Below, piece after piece: positions 13,001 to 14,317 of a stretch of 14,317 nt of DNA. Origin of the DNA: DATKDU01 sp035512595 (GTDB lineage: Bacteria > Planctomycetota > Planctomycetia > Pirellulales > Pirellulaceae); NCBI GenBank assembly GCA_035512595.1, contig DATKDU010000143.1:1-14317 (forward strand), read 5' to 3'. Every line of letters starts with the position of its first letter. The first letter of the stretch is position 1. The notes under the pieces were generated by a model that made no database searches, was not told the origin of the DNA, and saw only the letters and a program-made list of their open reading frames with translations. A program made the position numbers and the translations under genes.

Positions 13001-14317
13001 CGGGCCGGTGATGGCGGACAAGGTCGCCTCGCCGCAAGGGGACGGCGGCGACGCCGGCGCGGCCCGCATTCCCGAAGCAACCGCCGTCGCCACGACCGCC
13101 AGCCGCATGACCGCCAGCGGCGGCGCTCCTGCCGGCGGTGCTGCCGCACCGGTGGCTGACGCCGGCGCGCCGGCCGGTGCGGGAGGCGCCGCAGCGGCCA
13201 GCGTCGCCATCGCGCGGGCCGAAGCGGCCGACGGCGTTCCCGGCACGCCGCTCGTCGGCGGCGGCACCGATTCGCCCGCCAAGGCCTCGTCCGCGCCGAC
13301 CTTTGCTGCGAACACGACGGCCGACACGATCCAGCTCGCCGGTGCGCCCTCGTCCAGCGGAACGGCAGACGGCGTTCCGCTGGCCGCCCGCGGCACTCAG
13401 ACCGAGCGGATGACCGGCGGCGCGAGCGGCCCGGTCAGCAGCGATCCGCAGGGGGCCGTGGCCGGTGATGAGGCCCTGCTCGCCACAACGGGTGTCGCAC
13501 CCGCTCGCGGACAGCGGCAGAGTGCCGGCGGCGCGGCTGAAGGTCCGCAAGTGGCCGATGCCGCTGCGACGACTGCGCTGGCCAGAGCCGCCACGGCAGC
13601 CGGCCCCTCCTCGTCGGCCGTCGTCTCCGACATCCCCGAAATCGGCGCCGGTTCCGCGGTCGCTCAGGCGGAACTTGACCACATGATGGGAGGAATGGCC
13701 AACACGCCGATGACCCGCCAATCGGGTGAGGCAATTGCCGTCGCTGCCGCCGCGCCGGAAGGACCGGGCGGACTGGGCACCGAATACTCGCCGAAGGTCG
13801 GCATCAACTCCCGCAAGGCTCGCGAGGAGAGCGCCAGCGTGCAGACGGCAACCACTCGCTTCGTCCGCACGTCGGTCGGCGGACTGCCATCCGTCAGCAC
13901 CGCGGCCGTCGTGTCCCGCGAGCCGTTCGTGAAGCGGTCGGCGCGCCTGGACGGGGACCAGCCGGGAAGCGGCCGCGGAACGACGTCGCCGCAAACCAAC
14001 GCGGCCATCGAGGCCGGGCTGGCGTTCCTCGCCCGGCATCAGCATCCCGATGGCCACTGGAGCCTGCAAGGCTTCGACGACGCGACCAATGCCGTCAGTG
14101 CGGACGAGCGGCGTTTCATGCTCGTCTCCGATACGGGGGCGACCGCCCTGGCGATCCTCGCCTTTCAAGGCTGGGGAAAGAACCACCGGGAGGGCGAGTA
14201 CCGGGACGTGCTGCACCGCGGCATCAACCACCTCCTGGCCTACCAGAAGGCCAGCGGCGACCTGTTCGTGCCGGCGGACGACCGCTCGAACCAGAGCGTC
14301 TGGCTCTACAGCCACGC
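10038..14317 (+). CDS. Giant membrane-anchored protein with Ala/Pro-rich linker and squalene-cyclase-like toroid domain (3' partial)
   Basis: Open to the window end, 1426 codons seen. Starts MAKVRRIVRKVAEPRGDYFD. Three TM helices lie at about 24-45, 56-75 and 86-105, so with N-in topology the remainder is periplasmic. Residues 112-200 are acidic/Pro/Gln-rich (e.g. TPEPQPEPEN). Residues about 200-1310 are Ala/Pro/Thr/Gly/Ser linker, with a recurring hydrophobic-x-Arg motif and one acidic patch near 963-970. From 1321 a terpenoid-toroid domain begins: NAAIEAGLAFLARHQ then Q1335-HP-D1338-G-H-W1341, later VSD1365TGATALAILAFQGWG and INHLLAYQKASGDLF. These are the QxxDGxW and DTGxAL signatures of squalene-hopene-cyclase/prenyltransferase repeat proteins. 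Planctomycete proteins with this domain beside ExbB/ExbD are annotated as squalene-oxidase/prenyltransferase repeat proteins (recalled). The fragment ends before the part where catalytic residues would be expected, so enzyme activity is unknown. Position after exbBD suggests a TonB/TolA-like partner. The opposite strand is also open here, but is a composition artefact. Confidence 0.85.
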   Translation, partial: MAKVRRIVRKVAEPRGDYFDEKVWPVYIALVVLGAFLMGVSAAYLKFSGVPWYAHAITSLVGIPLIVLGFMIAFRYIDNRLVRRSMQLAVIVSAILHMAMIVHMIETRIFSGFDDEVVAEREVIEPRKSRLMPVYQPQQMLPEEDRPKQDFEKPLEVRTPEPQPEPENIVRQETQPETTRAPEQPLPTPQPVVSTEPNVVKRNQPSEVAPRAAEQPSKLSRQSKPSELKISQLVQSLPIEQPRPAGIEAKAAAARIERQTAELAAKPAAMETPATPAAAPSPQLARKTDAPSPTVDAAAAPTLKRQVAQPAHTPTSPIAAADAPPQPKATSPEALAPASTFTQRQSTASPQVTRSDAPLPEIASTANAPLVRRQAPAETAPQVAQSPAPAPNRQPRLTTRPDVAATAAVPAPTATNPSATAASQLAPQSSRVERATAAVSSSQARAIASAEPTASQTAVAAARPTRTEGATSPSPVASPAATATLTRKRGTPSITAATVAEPAPTGTVTSSATTELAAASTATRRQPTASPQASPTAGEAEAMQLAALNPQAAANNSALRRATGTPSEVPTTGPAGPSTPSQSRSATTAVANVVTRAAEVPTNAGPQAASSSLPGPSSTAVARQASGSAASAATPAAVASPDAGAVAMASGAIARAQSSQVPTMRPQVLAGNSPARATAENPTPTSPTAIDSPAASVATTGAPAMPQPARLAVSRAESGTAGVGRSPNIDRAMPGSESPALVASGAARRAEATTQTPGDALVPSSAAQIARSVAGEPQPTATVRAESAAGNVPGATQVADVQASASAALTRADAQATRAAVTGAKGTTDVDIGPTQVVAERGGTRAAGGGQSEPSTELTAAQITRATPGGGLPQVALAAPQAENVAAPAGESGGVPAAMEAQVAGVARSAPTTPATATGGPQSAEAADAASAATAAQLVAQAELSRAQASDGAAGGGTAGLADAEDEEEKARRLARAAQGGAPQLAISGPVMADKVASPQGDGGDAGAARIPEATAVATTASRMTASGGAPAGGAAAPVADAGAPAGAGGAAAASVAIARAEAADGVPGTPLVGGGTDSPAKASSAPTFAANTTADTIQLAGAPSSSGTADGVPLAARGTQTERMTGGASGPVSSDPQGAVAGDEALLATTGVAPARGQRQSAGGAAEGPQVADAAATTALARAATAAGPSSSAVVSDIPEIGAGSAVAQAELDHMMGGMANTPMTRQSGEAIAVAAAAPEGPGGLGTEYSPKVGINSRKAREESASVQTATTRFVRTSVGGLPSVSTAAVVSREPFVKRSARLDGDQPGSGRGTTSPQTNAAIEAGLAFLARHQHPDGHWSLQGFDDATNAVSADERRFMLVSDTGATALAILAFQGWGKNHREGEYRDVLHRGINHLLAYQKASGDLFVPADDRSNQSVWLYSH
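10374..13979 (+). repeat. Low-complexity linker with degenerate hydrophobic-x-Arg motif
   Basis: This part of the giant gene is dominated by GC-rich Ala, Pro, Thr, Ser and Gly codons. A motif of type [ILVM]-[ATS]-R-[AQRS] recurs, for example at Arg623 (VARQ), 655 (IARA), 715 (VSRA), 771 (IARS), 811 (LTRA), 865 (ITRA), 908 (VARS), 946 (LSRA), 976 (LARA), 1060 (IARA), 1183 (LARA) and 1227 (MTRQ). Spacing is irregular, about 15 to 60 residues. Composition drifts from Pro/Gln-rich at the start to Gly/Ala-rich at the end. Units are diverged at DNA level; no exact long tandem copies were seen. Confidence 0.7.

Noticed and set aside
9633..14315. 1560-codon open frame on the minus strand, antisense to exbD and the giant gene
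   Set aside because: Its product is Arg/Gly-rich without domains, it covers the well-supported exbD, and it exists because Ala/Pro/Thr-rich GC codons give few stops in the antisense frame.
10038..14317. Assigning the giant protein as a true squalene-hopene cyclase
   Set aside because: Only the first toroid repeats are in view, the DXDD catalytic motif is not seen in this part, and the TM plus linker architecture does not match a soluble or monotopic cyclase.

Overview
The window is GC-rich and bacterial, and most likely comes from a planctomycete (Planctomycetota, Pirellulales-like). That is inferred from style only: many secreted or membrane proteins of lineage-restricted type, a small membrane protein opening with FYQLSLRRLLLL, degenerate intergenic palindromes, a giant Ala/Pro-rich protein and poorly conserved ribosome binding sites. 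No rRNA, tRNA, CRISPR array, IS element, integrase or phage gene was seen.

Left part (1-1510). A small secreted protein (25-423, +) is convergent with a minus-strand locus (441-1353). That locus reads as two ORFs in different frames which probably were one gene broken by a frameshift. A divergent intergenic stretch carrying TTTGGAC heptamers follows.

Middle part (1511-5438). A divergent member of the Nramp transporter superfamily (1511-3880, +) lacks the canonical metal-binding motifs and carries four perfect EF-hand-type calcium loops in the loop before TM6. Its ORF runs about 410 nt into the next gene, a small TM plus LRR-like protein (3468-3980) that is itself cut by an in-frame TGA. Convergent to these lies an extended SDR nucleotide-sugar epimerase/dehydratase (4064-5050, -). 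The roughly 390-nt divergent spacer after it holds two palindromic intergenic elements.

Right part (5439-14317). A tight four-gene plus-strand cluster encodes an exported protein of about 1069 residues built almost entirely of TPRs, an ExbB/TolQ/MotA-like protein, an ExbD/TolR-like protein, and a giant protein that runs off the window. The giant protein has three N-terminal TM helices, then about 1,200 residues of Ala/Pro/Thr/Gly-rich linker with a recurring hydrophobic-x-Arg motif, then the start of a squalene-cyclase/prenyltransferase-like alpha-toroid domain. Gene order suggests a proton-motive-force-driven ExbBD complex. The giant protein would sit where TonB or TolA normally sits and transmit force through a very long periplasmic linker to the toroid domain, with the TPR protein as periplasmic scaffold. 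This is the best candidate here for an undescribed system; the mechanism is inference.
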